Positions 1 through 7,741 of a DNA stretch of 64,000 nucleotides are shown here, in pieces; position 1 is the first letter of the stretch, and each line of letters starts with the position of its first letter. The notes below the pieces were generated by a model. That model was given only the letters and a program-made list of their open reading frames with translations. It was not told the DNA's origin and did not search any database. The DNA is from Scandinavium sp002470465 (GTDB taxonomy: Bacteria > Pseudomonadota > Gammaproteobacteria > Enterobacterales > Enterobacteriaceae), in contig NZ_JBFLVD010000027.1 of NCBI RefSeq assembly GCF_040750395.1, positions 16,245 to 80,244 of the forward strand. The letters are read 5' to 3'. Position numbers and translations under genes: made by a program.

Positions 1-1385
1 TGTTCGTTAACCTCGACGCGACCGACGAGCAGCTGGACTTCCCTATCGTTTACGCTTCTGCGCTGAACGGTATCGCGGGTCTGGATCACGAAGATATGGC
101 GGAAGACATGACCCCGCTGTATCAGGCGATCGTTGACCGCGTTCCTGCGCCAAACGTCGATCTGGAAGGGACTCTGCAGATGCAGATCTCCCAGCTGGAC
201 TACAACAACTACGTTGGCGTTATCGGCATCGGCCGCATCAAGCGCGGTAAAGTGAAGCCGAACCAGCAGGTCACTATCATCGATAGCGAAGGCAAAACCC
301 GTAACGGTAAAGTCGGTAAAGTACTGACCCACCTGGGTCTGGAGCGTATCGAGAGCGACGTGGCTGAAGCCGGCGACATCATCGCGATCACCGGTCTGGG
401 CGAGCTGAACATCTCCGACACCATCTGCGACCCGCAGGCGGTAGAAGCGCTGCCAGCGCTGTCCGTTGATGAGCCAACCGTGAGCATGTTCTTCAACGTC
501 AACACCTCTCCGTTCTGTGGTAAAGAAGGTAAATTCGTTACCTCCCGTCAGATTCTTGACCGCCTGAACAAAGAGCTGGTGCACAACGTTGCGCTGCGCG
601 TGGAAGAAACCCCGGATGCAGACGCATTCCGCGTTTCTGGCCGTGGTGAACTGCACCTGTCCGTTCTGATTGAAAACATGCGTCGTGAAGGTTTCGAGAT
701 GGCGGTTTCCCGTCCGAAAGTTATCTTCCGCGAAATCGACGGCCGTAAACAAGAGCCGTTCGAAAACGTAACGCTGGACGTCGAAGAGCAGCATCAGGGT
801 TCTGTTATGCAGGCTCTGGGTGAGCGCAAAGGCGACCTGAAAAACATGAATCCAGACGGAAAAGGCCGCGTACGTCTCGACTACGTGATCCCAAGCCGTG
901 GTCTGATCGGTTTCCGTTCAGAGTTCATGACCATGACCTCCGGTACCGGTCTGCTGTACTCTACCTTCAGCCACTACGACGATGTGCGTCCAGGTGATGT
1001 TGGTCAGCGTAACAACGGCGTACTGATCTCCAACGGTCAGGGTAAAGCGGTTGCGTTCGCGCTGTTCAGCCTGCAGGACCGCGGTAAGCTGTTCCTGGGT
1101 CACGGTGCAGAAGTGTACGAAGGTCAGATCATCGGTATTCACAGCCGTTCTAACGACCTGACCGTTAACTGCCTGACCGGTAAGAAACTGACCAACATGC
1201 GTGCGTCTGGTACTGACGAAGCAACGGTTCTGGTTCCGCCAGTGAAGATGACCCTGGAGCAGGCTCTGGAGTTCATCGATGACGACGAACTGGTAGAAGT
1301 TACCCCAACTTCTATCCGCATCCGTAAGCGTCACCTGACCGAGAACGACCGTAAACGCGCAATGCGTGGCCCGAAAGAAGACTAA
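1..1385 (+). CDS. typA: Ribosome-associated GTPase TypA/BipA, 3' part (5' end outside window)
   Basis: The reading frame is open from the first bases (codons begin at position 3) and gives 460 residues before TAA at 1383-1385. The E. coli protein is about 607 residues, so roughly the first 147, including most of the GTPase domain, lie to the left. Visible are the translation-factor beta-barrel (about window residues 50-140), the EF-G-like domains with SGRGELHLSVLIENMRREG, and the BipA-specific C-terminal domain. TypA is a translational GTPase that binds the 70S ribosome, helps 50S assembly and matters at low temperature. An internal ATG at 96 is not the true start, because homology continues upstream of it. 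A strong terminator follows 25 bp after the stop. Confidence 0.96.
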   Translation, partial: FVNLDATDEQLDFPIVYASALNGIAGLDHEDMAEDMTPLYQAIVDRVPAPNVDLEGTLQMQISQLDYNNYVGVIGIGRIKRGKVKPNQQVTIIDSEGKTRNGKVGKVLTHLGLERIESDVAEAGDIIAITGLGELNISDTICDPQAVEALPALSVDEPTVSMFFNVNTSPFCGKEGKFVTSRQILDRLNKELVHNVALRVEETPDADAFRVSGRGELHLSVLIENMRREGFEMAVSRPKVIFREIDGRKQEPFENVTLDVEEQHQGSVMQALGERKGDLKNMNPDGKGRVRLDYVIPSRGLIGFRSEFMTMTSGTGLLYSTFSHYDDVRPGDVGQRNNGVLISNGQGKAVAFALFSLQDRGKLFLGHGAEVYEGQIIGIHSRSNDLTVNCLTGKKLTNMRASGTDEATVLVPPVKMTLEQALEFIDDDELVEVTPTSIRIRKRHLTENDRKRAMRGPKED

Positions 1386-1410
1386 TTTTTAGTCTGTTCG
1401 TGCTGAAATA

Positions 1411-1440
1411 AAAAAGCCGCTGATATTCAGCGGCTTTTTT
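1411..1440 (+). terminator. Rho-independent terminator of typA
   Basis: An 8-bp perfect stem, GCCGCTGA (1416-1423) paired with TCAGCGGC (1427-1434), has a 3-nt loop and is followed by six T. It is preceded by an A-run, so it could work on both strands. Confidence 0.9.
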
Positions 1441-1557
1441 GTTGGTTGCCGTCCGGAAAAGCAACGTACCCTTTTCTGCGCCAGGCATCTCCTCCTTGTA
1501 GTCAAACCTCCTCTTTCCCGCTACAGTTATTTTTCCATGACGCAAAAGGAGAGGATC

Positions 1558-2157
1558 ATGCTCTATATCTTTGATTTAGGTAATGTGATTGTCGACATTG
1601 ACTTCAACCGCGTGTTTGGCGCGTGGAGTGATTTCAGCCGTGTGCCGCTGGCAACCCTGAAGCAGAAATTCGTCATGGGAGAAGCATTTCATCAGCACGA
1701 GCGAGGGGAAATCTCTGATGAAGCTTTCGCCGAAGCGCTGTGTCATGAAATGGATTTACCGCTGAGCTACGAGCAGTTTTCTCATGGCTGGCAGGCGATT
1801 TTCGTGGGATTGCGTCCGGAAGTGACTGCGATTATGCGTAAACTTCGCCAGCAGGGTCATCGTGTGGTGGTGCTGTCGAATACCAATCGTCTGCATACTA
1901 CCTTCTGGCCGGATGAATATCCGGAAGTGCGCGAATCCGCTGACCATATTTACCTGTCGCAGGAAATGGGTATGCGTAAACCGGAAACGCGAATTTATCA
2001 GCAGGTGCTGGAAGCCGAAGGTTTTTCCGCAAACGATACGGTCTTTTTCGATGATAACGTCGATAATATAGAGGGCGCCAGACAGCTGGGCATTAACAGC
2101 ATTCTGGTGACCGGAAAAGACACCATTCCCGAGTATTTTGCGAAACAGCTATGCTAA
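1558..2157 (+). CDS. yihX: HAD-family alpha-D-glucose-1-phosphate phosphatase YihX
   Basis: This 199-residue HAD-superfamily phosphatase has the same length as the E. coli protein. Motif I is FDLGNVIVD near residues 5-13, motif II is the VVLSNTNR segment, and motifs III/IV are MRKPETRIYQ and VFFDDNVDNIEGA. In E. coli it removes phosphate from alpha-glucose-1-phosphate in the cytoplasm, linking glycogen breakdown to free glucose. The start at 1558 is chosen because AGGAGA lies just upstream and the homologous N-terminus MLYIFDLGN begins here. An in-frame ATG at 1537 would add seven unconserved residues. The 3' end overlaps yihY by 7 bp, so the two are probably co-translated. Confidence 0.95.
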   Translation: MLYIFDLGNVIVDIDFNRVFGAWSDFSRVPLATLKQKFVMGEAFHQHERGEISDEAFAEALCHEMDLPLSYEQFSHGWQAIFVGLRPEVTAIMRKLRQQGHRVVVLSNTNRLHTTFWPDEYPEVRESADHIYLSQEMGMRKPETRIYQQVLEAEGFSANDTVFFDDNVDNIEGARQLGINSILVTGKDTIPEYFAKQLC

Positions 2158-3023
2158 AAACCGTTCATCAAAAAGCCACCCGACACGCCGGGCCGTTCTT
2201 CGCCTGGCTGAAGCTTCTCTGGCGGCGCATTGATGAAGACAATATGACGACGCTGGCCGGCAATCTGGCTTATGTATCGTTACTTTCCCTGGTGCCGCTT
2301 ATCGCCGTTATTTTTGCGCTGTTCGCGGCATTTCCGATGTTTTCTGACGTCAGCCTGACGCTGCGTCATTTTGTCTTCGCCAATTTCCTGCCCGCCACGG
2401 GCGATGTTATTCAGCGCTACATCGAACAGTTCGTTGCTAACTCCAGTAAAATGACCGCCGTCGGTGCCTGTGGCCTGATCGTCACGGCTCTGCTGTTGAT
2501 GTACGCCATCGATAGCGCACTGAACACTATCTGGCGCAGCAAACGGGTGCGGCCAAAGGTTTACTCGTTCGCCGTCTACTGGATGATCCTGACGCTCGGA
2601 CCGTTGCTGGCGGGAGCAAGCCTGGTCATCAGCTCTTATCTGCTCTCATTACGCTGGGCGAGCGAGCTCAACGGCGTCATTGATAACGTCCTGCGTATCT
2701 TCCCGCTGCTGCTTTCCTGGATCTCCTTCTGGCTGCTCTACAGCATTGTACCGACCACGCGCGTGCTGAACCGCGATGCGGTACTTGGCGCGCTGGTGGC
2801 CGCTGCGCTATTTGAACTGGGGAAAAAGGGATTTGCGCTCTACATCACCACTTTCCCGTCCTATCAGCTGATTTACGGTGTGATTTCGGTTATCCCCATT
2901 TTGTTCGTCTGGGTTTACTGGACGTGGTGTATCGTCTTGCTTGGGGCCGAAATTACTGTCACTCTCGGGGAATACCGCAAACTCAAACTCGCTGCATCCC
3001 AGGAAGAAGAAGAACAACCATGA
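2151..3023 (+). CDS. yihY: YihY/virulence factor BrkB family inner-membrane protein
   Basis: This 290-residue polytopic membrane protein belongs to the BrkB/YihY family. Hydrophobic segments can be seen around residues 40-65, 100-120, 140-165, 180-205, 215-235 and 245-270, with a charged C-terminal tail rich in Glu. It was once thought to be RNase BN, but that activity belongs to another protein, so its molecular function is unknown. The ATG lies inside the end of yihX, and its stop overlaps the dtd start as ATGA, so it is the second cistron of a tight operon. Confidence 0.94.
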   Translation: MLKTVHQKATRHAGPFFAWLKLLWRRIDEDNMTTLAGNLAYVSLLSLVPLIAVIFALFAAFPMFSDVSLTLRHFVFANFLPATGDVIQRYIEQFVANSSKMTAVGACGLIVTALLLMYAIDSALNTIWRSKRVRPKVYSFAVYWMILTLGPLLAGASLVISSYLLSLRWASELNGVIDNVLRIFPLLLSWISFWLLYSIVPTTRVLNRDAVLGALVAAALFELGKKGFALYITTFPSYQLIYGVISVIPILFVWVYWTWCIVLLGAEITVTLGEYRKLKLAASQEEEEQP

Positions 3024-3457
3024 TTGCATTAATTCAGCGCGTAACCCGTGCCAGCGTCACCGTGGAGGGAGAGGTGACGGGAGAAATTGGTCAGGGACTT
3101 TTGGTGTTATTGGGTGTCGAAAAAGAGGATGACGAGCAAAAAGCAAATCGCCTGTGCGAGCGCGTGCTGGGCTATCGAATCTTCAGCGACGCCGACGGTA
3201 AAATGAATCTTAACGTGCAGCAGGCGGGCGGTAGCGTACTGGTCGTGTCGCAGTTTACGCTGGCGGCAGATACCGAACGTGGTATGCGTCCTGGCTTCTC
3301 GCGCGGGGCCGCACCTGATAAAGCCGAAGCGCTGTATGAGTACTTTGTTGAGCGTTGTCGTCAGCAGGAGATGCATACCCAGACGGGGCGCTTCGCGGCT
3401 GATATGCAGGTTTCACTGGTTAATGACGGTCCCGTGACCTTCTGGTTGCAGGTATGA
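3020..3457 (+). CDS. dtd: D-aminoacyl-tRNA deacylase
   Basis: This 145-residue protein matches the usual DTD length. It hydrolyses the ester bond of D-aminoacyl-tRNAs and glycyl-tRNA(Ala), keeping D-amino acids out of protein synthesis. The catalytic signatures are SQFTLAADT (about residues 77-85) and the C-terminal Gly-cisPro motif NDGPVTFWL. The start at 3020 is set by homology (MIALIQRV) and by the ATGA overlap with the yihY stop. A longer in-frame ORF from 2924 is read-through inside yihY and is rejected. The stop overlaps the next start in the same way. Confidence 0.96.
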   Translation: MIALIQRVTRASVTVEGEVTGEIGQGLLVLLGVEKEDDEQKANRLCERVLGYRIFSDADGKMNLNVQQAGGSVLVVSQFTLAADTERGMRPGFSRGAAPDKAEALYEYFVERCRQQEMHTQTGRFAADMQVSLVNDGPVTFWLQV

Positions 3458-4446
3458 ACAGCCTTCATGCAGGCTGGTCGCGGGCGGCAAAAGAGAGTTC
3501 TGCTATGTATCACCTTCGAGTACCGCAAACGGAAGAAGAGTTAGCGCGTTATTATCAGTTTCGCTGGGAGATGTTGCGCAAGCCGCTCCATCAGCCGCAG
3601 GGCTCCGAGCGCGACGCCTGGGATGCGATGGCGCATCACCAGATGGTGATGGACGAGTCTGGCAACCTGGTGGCGGTTGGACGCTTGTACATCAACGGGG
3701 ACAACGAAGCGTCGATTCGCTTTATGGCCGTGGATCCTGCCGTGCAGGATAAAGGGCTCGGCACGCTGATGGCGATGACGCTGGAATCGGTCGCGCGTCA
3801 GGAGGGCGTCAAACGCGTTACCTGTAGCGCCCGCGAAGACGCGGTGGAGTTCTTTGCCAAGCTCGGATTCGTAAACCAGGGTGAGATTACCACCCCGCAA
3901 ACTACGCCAGTGCGCCACTTCCTGATGATTAAACCCGTGGCGACGCTCGACGACATTCTGCACCGCGGCGACTGGTGCGGTCAGCTTCAGCAGGCCTGGT
4001 ACGAACATATCCCACTTAGCGAAAAGATGGGCGTGCGCATTCAGCAGTACACCGGGCAAAAATTTATCACGACCATGCCGGAGATCGGCAATCAGAACCC
4101 GCACAATACGCTGTTCGCCGGCAGTCTGTTCTCGCTGGCGACGCTCACCGGTTGGGGACTTATCTGGCTGATGCTGCGCGAACGTCATCTCGGCGGCACC
4201 ATCATTCTGGCCGATGCCCACATTCGTTACAGCAGCCCTATCAGCGGCAAACCCAGCGCCATTGCTGACCTGGGTTCACTCAGCGGTGACCTCGATCGCC
4301 TTGCTCGTGGCCGTAAGGCGCGAGTACAGCTTCAGGTTGAGCTGTTTGGCGATGAGCATCCGGGGGCCGTTTTTGAAGGCATCTATATCGTTCTGCCCGC
4401 CAAACCCTTCGGGCCGCTGGAAGAGGGCGGCAACGAGGAGGAGTAG
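3454..4446 (+). CDS. fabY: Acyl-protein synthase FabY (YiiD), acetyltransferase-thioesterase fusion
   Basis: This 330-residue two-domain protein has an N-terminal GNAT acetyltransferase fold (about residues 20-165, with the acetyl-CoA loop region VQDKGLGTLMA). Its C-terminal hotdog-fold domain is YiiD_C type (about 180-320, including NPHNTLFAGSLFSLATLTGW). In E. coli, YiiD/FabY supports fatty-acid initiation when FabH is missing, probably by supplying acetoacetyl-ACP from malonyl-ACP. The start at 3454 overlaps the dtd stop (ATGA). MYHLRVPQ at residue 18 is a possible internal start, where conservation begins. It is the last gene of the yihX-yihY-dtd-fabY operon. Confidence 0.92.
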   Translation: MNSLHAGWSRAAKESSAMYHLRVPQTEEELARYYQFRWEMLRKPLHQPQGSERDAWDAMAHHQMVMDESGNLVAVGRLYINGDNEASIRFMAVDPAVQDKGLGTLMAMTLESVARQEGVKRVTCSAREDAVEFFAKLGFVNQGEITTPQTTPVRHFLMIKPVATLDDILHRGDWCGQLQQAWYEHIPLSEKMGVRIQQYTGQKFITTMPEIGNQNPHNTLFAGSLFSLATLTGWGLIWLMLRERHLGGTIILADAHIRYSSPISGKPSAIADLGSLSGDLDRLARGRKARVQLQVELFGDEHPGAVFEGIYIVLPAKPFGPLEEGGNEEE

Positions 4447-4454
4447 TTCAGCTC

Positions 4455-4483
4455 TGGCCTGGTGATCCAGGCCACGACTTTTA
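4455..4483 (+). terminator. Probable terminator of the yihX-fabY operon
   Basis: A perfect 8-bp stem, TGGCCTGG (4455-4462) with CCAGGCCA (4467-4474) around TGAT, is followed by a short T-rich tail (ACTTTTATT). The tail is weaker than a classical U-run. Confidence 0.65.
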
Positions 4484-4599
4484 TTGAAAAGTGTTAGTGG
4501 TTTTCATTTCGCAGGAAGATCCGACGCAAAACAAAACAGAAGTCTCAAATCAGACTTTCACCCCGTGCCTTAACATCGTAAATTGCCTGAAAATTAACC

Positions 4600-4629
4600 G
4601 CTCATGATATACTGGAGTGATATATGAGC
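4600..4629. promoter_or_regulatory. Candidate autoregulatory operator of the toxin-antitoxin pair
   Basis: An imperfect inverted repeat, GCTCAT (4600-4605) and ATGAGC (4624-4629), encloses TGATATA direct repeats at 4605 and 4618. TATACT (4608-4613) is a possible -10, and the SD GGAG lies at 4614-4617. Ribbon-helix-helix antitoxins usually repress their own operon through short repeats overlapping the promoter. The assignment here is inferred from position and symmetry only. Confidence 0.4.
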
Positions 4630-4866
4630 ATGGCGATTGAAATGACTATGGGCAGAATCCTGATCGATCTTTCCGATGATGCGTTGCAACGACTTGAGAG
4701 TCTTAAGCAACTAAGAAACCTGCCGCGTGCAGAATTAATCCGTGAAGCTGTTGAACAGTATCTGGACAGGCAAAGTACATCCGTCATCCGGGAAGCTCTG
4801 GGGCTGTGGGGGGATGGAGCAGAGGATGGGATAGAGTACGAACGTAAGTTACGCGAGGAGTGGTGA
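4624..4866 (+). CDS. Ribbon-helix-helix (CopG/MetJ-Arc type) antitoxin
   Basis: This 80-residue acidic protein has an N-terminal RHH DNA-binding fold: a beta strand (RILIDLSDDAL, about residues 11-21), helix A (QRLESLKQLRN) and helix B (PRAELIREAVEQYLDR). Its C-terminal tail is flexible and acidic, as is typical of the toxin-neutralising part. The SD GGAG lies 6 nt before the ATG at 4624. ATG 4648 (MGRILIDL) is a plausible shorter start. It is followed immediately by a PIN-domain gene, so it is read as the antitoxin and autorepressor of a VapBC-like pair. The position between fabY and fdhE holds small genes in E. coli too, but I do not recognise this pair by name. Confidence 0.8.
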   Translation: MSMAIEMTMGRILIDLSDDALQRLESLKQLRNLPRAELIREAVEQYLDRQSTSVIREALGLWGDGAEDGIEYERKLREEW

Positions 4867-4868
4867 AG

Positions 4869-5237
4869 ATGGAACGCGTGGCGGTGTTTGATACCAATAT
4901 TCTTATCGATCTTTTAAATAAAAGGCTTGAGGCGGCTGAAGCCATTGAAAATGGAGCAAGCCATCGGGCAATCAGTTTGATTTCCTGGATGGAAGTGATG
5001 GTTGGGGCGCGGAAATATCATCAAGAGGCGAGAACGGCGGCGCTACTGGGCGCGTTCGAGGTCATTGACGTCAGTCGGGAAATTGCGGAGCGAAGCGTTC
5101 TGCTTCGTGCAGAGCACGGTATGAAATTACCGGACGCCATCATCCTCGCCAGCGCGGTGGTGAGAAATTGCCCGCTGATAACCCGTAATACTAAAGACTT
5201 TGCCGGGATCTCTGCAGTAAAAATACCGTACCAATAA
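4869..5237 (+). CDS. PIN-domain toxin, VapC-like ribonuclease
   Basis: This 122-residue protein has the full PIN acidic set: Asp8 in VFDTNILID, Glu42 in SWMEVMVG, Asp89 in LPDAIILA, and Asn107/Asp110 in LITRNTKDF. VapC toxins are Mg2+-dependent RNases that cleave tRNA or rRNA, but the target of this one cannot be predicted. ATG 4869 is preferred because the SD GAGGAG (4855-4860) sits 8 nt upstream, inside the end of the antitoxin gene. GTG codons at 4860 and 4863 are too close to that SD. The catalytic residues are intact, so the toxin is probably active. Confidence 0.82.
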   Translation: MERVAVFDTNILIDLLNKRLEAAEAIENGASHRAISLISWMEVMVGARKYHQEARTAALLGAFEVIDVSREIAERSVLLRAEHGMKLPDAIILASAVVRNCPLITRNTKDFAGISAVKIPYQ

Positions 5238-5268
5238 ACCGGGCACATTCGCACCCGGTTATCCGCTA

Positions 5269-6198
5269 TTACTCACCTTCGCCCGGGAACAGGAACGGGT
5301 TGATGGAGCTGCGGGCAAAGCCCTCTTGCTCCATACGTGCGTCCAGCACCAGAGAGGCAAGATCGTCCGCCACGGGCTCAACGTTCGGGTCTTTTTCCTG
5401 GTACAGAATCTTCAGGTAAGTACCGCAGTCGCCGCAGCTTTCCGCTTTGATCGATGCCTGCTCGTTATCCAGCGACCAGTAGTGCAAATCGCGGCTCTGT
5501 TCGCAGTTGCTGCATTTTACGCGCACCACGTGCCATTCAGACTCACACAGGTTGCAGTGCAGATAGCGCAGCCCTTGGGTGGTGCCAATCTGCACAACGC
5601 TTGAAACCGGCATCGATCCGCATACCGGACAGAACTGGCGGTGCTCGCCGTACTCCGCTCGTGCTTTGCCGGGGATCAGGCTGGCCATTTGTGCCCAGTA
5701 GAGCGACAGCGCAGCCCAGATGAACGGGGCTTTATCGCTGCTGACGGAAGCGAAATCGGAAGCGAACAGGGCGCTCGCCATCGCTTCCAGCTCCGTATCG
5801 GAGGCTTTTTCCAGATTCTCGATAACCGCCAGCGCCGGGCCGCTCATTTCAGGCTTCAGCTCGGCTATCATCGACTGCAGCAATTTTTGCCAGTGCTTGT
5901 CGCGGGGCAGGACGTGAATATCCAGCGGTGGTTTGCCCTGAGCTGCGGCTTCTTTAATGCGCGCGGTCAGATCCATTTGCAGCGGATGGTCATACAGCAC
6001 CACTTCCTGCGCATGGGCGATAAGTGCAGCAAAACGCAGGTAATCACCCAGCGGATTGTCCTGAGCCAGCTGCTGCAGGCGTTCCGCTCTGCGGTGATAG
6101 AGGTTTTTCAGTCGCGGGAATAATAACGGCGGAATTGCTTCCGCCGTGCGTTTCTCGCTACTCCCCAGTTCATCTTGCGGGATTATGCGAATACTCAT
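5269..6198 (-). CDS. fdhE: Formate dehydrogenase accessory protein FdhE
   Basis: This 309-residue cytoplasmic protein, of the same length as in E. coli, is needed for maturation of the respiratory formate dehydrogenases FDH-N and FDH-O and interacts with their catalytic subunits. The C-terminal half carries rubredoxin-like zinc/iron cysteine pairs (CPVCGS, CNLCES, CSNCEQ, CGDCG; about residues 185-270). The start at 6198 is set by homology to MSIRIIPQDELG and by the ATGA overlap with the fdoI stop. The upstream ORF extension is rejected. It is the last gene of fdoGHI-fdhE. Confidence 0.96.
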   Translation of the reverse strand: MSIRIIPQDELGSSEKRTAEAIPPLLFPRLKNLYHRRAERLQQLAQDNPLGDYLRFAALIAHAQEVVLYDHPLQMDLTARIKEAAAQGKPPLDIHVLPRDKHWQKLLQSMIAELKPEMSGPALAVIENLEKASDTELEAMASALFASDFASVSSDKAPFIWAALSLYWAQMASLIPGKARAEYGEHRQFCPVCGSMPVSSVVQIGTTQGLRYLHCNLCESEWHVVRVKCSNCEQSRDLHYWSLDNEQASIKAESCGDCGTYLKILYQEKDPNVEPVADDLASLVLDARMEQEGFARSSINPFLFPGEGE

Positions 6199-6830
6199 TC
6201 GGTCTCTTTTTCCTGTTTCTGGCGGACTTCCCGGTACCAGCGCGGGTGATGTTTTTTCGCCCATGCGCTGGTGACCCAGCCTTCCACCATCGCGGTAATG
6301 GTACCTTTCACCCAAAGGGCGGCGTAAATATGCACCATAATAACCACAATTAACGCTACCGCGGCAAATGAATGCAGCATCAGCGCGAAGCGGATCACCG
6401 GAATGGAGAACGCTGGCGCAAAGTACGGACGCCAGATAATCACGCCGCTCACCAGCAGTAGCACCAGGAAGATAATCGCCGCCCAGAACACGCATTTCTG
6501 GCCGAAGTTATAGCGTCCGGTGTCCCCCACTTCCTCGTTGACGACGATCTTACGAATATTCTTCGCCCAAAAGATATCATCCCGATTGATTAGATTATGG
6601 TGCCAGTAGCGGAAGAACATGATGATGAACGAAGCGAACATCACCACCCCGACGAAGGGATGCACAATGCGCGCCAGCTGCGGCGTACCGAGAATGTGCA
6701 TCAGCCAGTTGAAGGACGGGAAGAAAAAGCCCAGCCCGCTCACTGCCGCCAGAATAAAGCAGAAGGCGGTGACCCAGTGGTTGATGCGTTCCGGCGCGGT
6801 GTAGCGCACGATGGTGTCACGACGTTTCAT
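6195..6830 (-). CDS. fdoI: Formate dehydrogenase-O cytochrome b556 gamma subunit
   Basis: This 211-residue inner-membrane diheme cytochrome b has four hydrophobic helices at roughly residues 15-40, 52-75, 112-135 and 150-172. Conserved His residues for the two hemes are seen in RINHWVT, LHPFVG-type and HSFAAVALIVVIMVHIY segments. It anchors FdoGH on the periplasmic side and passes electrons from formate to the quinone pool. It overlaps the neighbouring genes by 4 bp at each end (ATGA), showing translational coupling. Confidence 0.96.
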   Translation of the reverse strand: MKRRDTIVRYTAPERINHWVTAFCFILAAVSGLGFFFPSFNWLMHILGTPQLARIVHPFVGVVMFASFIIMFFRYWHHNLINRDDIFWAKNIRKIVVNEEVGDTGRYNFGQKCVFWAAIIFLVLLLVSGVIIWRPYFAPAFSIPVIRFALMLHSFAAVALIVVIMVHIYAALWVKGTITAMVEGWVTSAWAKKHHPRWYREVRQKQEKETE

Positions 6831-7729
6831 TTGCGCACCTCGTCTTTCTCTTCATGCAGATTGTCCTCTTCCTCATCGGCGCGGTTTGGCCCAACCCCGA
6901 CGTAGTGGAAGATGCTGGCGGCAAAGGTTGCTGCGAAGCCAACGGCGGCAAGCGGTTTCCAGATGCTTTTCCAGAACTTAACGGTCTGGCTGATTTCCGG
7001 GTTCTCCGGCAGGCCGTGATAGAGATTCGGCTTGTCGGCGTGGTGCAGCACATACATCACGTGCGTACCGCCAACGCCCGCCGGATCGTACAGGCCCGCG
7101 TTGTCATAACCGCGCGTTTTCAGCTCTGCCACGCGTTCGCCTGCCAGCACTTTCATATCCTCTTTGGAGCCAAAGTGGATAGCGCCAGTCGGGCAGGTCT
7201 TCACGCAGGCCGGTTCCTGGCCCACGGTAACGCGGTCTACGCACAGCGTACATTTGTAGACACGGTTGTCTTCCGGATTCAGGCGCGGTACGTCGAACGG
7301 GCAGCCTGCGATGCAATAACCGCAGCCGATGCATTGCTCAGACTGGAAGTCGACGATGCCGTTGGCATACTGAATGATAGCCCCCTCAGACGGACACGCC
7401 TTCAGGCAGCCTGGGTCGGCGCAGTGCATGCAGCCATCCTTGCGGATCAGCCATTCCAGTTTGTCGTTCTGCTCCACTTCCGAGAAGCGCATCACCGTCC
7501 AGGACTTGGCGGTCAAATCGGCGGGGTTGTCGTACACCCCGACGTTGCTGCCGATTTCATCGCGGATATCGTTCCACTCCGAACAGGCCACCTGACAGGC
7601 TTTACAGCCGATACAGGTGGTCACGTCGATAAGCTTCGCCACTTCCTGCTGGTGGTCGCGTGCCTCTGGCGGTGGCGTTAAGCCGTTAGTCGCGGAACGA
7701 CGGATGATATCTTGGGATTGATAAGCCAT
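6827..7729 (-). CDS. fdoH: Formate dehydrogenase-O iron-sulfur beta subunit
   Basis: This 300-residue subunit binds four [4Fe-4S] clusters through repeated ferredoxin motifs. The first is C39-x2-C42-x2-C45-x3-C49, and later ones lie in CMHCADPGCLKACP, CIGCGYCIAGCP and CTLCVDRVTVGQEPACVKTCP. A single transmembrane helix near residues 258-278 anchors it to the membrane. It has no signal peptide of its own and is exported in complex with FdoG by the Tat system. The gene starts 12 bp after fdoG and overlaps fdoI by 4 bp. Confidence 0.97.
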   Translation of the reverse strand: MAYQSQDIIRRSATNGLTPPPEARDHQQEVAKLIDVTTCIGCKACQVACSEWNDIRDEIGSNVGVYDNPADLTAKSWTVMRFSEVEQNDKLEWLIRKDGCMHCADPGCLKACPSEGAIIQYANGIVDFQSEQCIGCGYCIAGCPFDVPRLNPEDNRVYKCTLCVDRVTVGQEPACVKTCPTGAIHFGSKEDMKVLAGERVAELKTRGYDNAGLYDPAGVGGTHVMYVLHHADKPNLYHGLPENPEISQTVKFWKSIWKPLAAVGFAATFAASIFHYVGVGPNRADEEEDNLHEEKDEVRK

Positions 7730-7741
7730 AAGTCGTCTCCG

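Noticed and set aside
96..209. ATG at 96 as the start of a 429-residue gene
   Set aside because: The frame is open and homologous to TypA from position 3, so 96 is an internal Met of a gene cut by the window edge.
2924..3019. 32-residue N-terminal extension of dtd
   Set aside because: It lies inside yihY in another frame and has no homology; the ATGA-coupled start at 3020 gives the family length.
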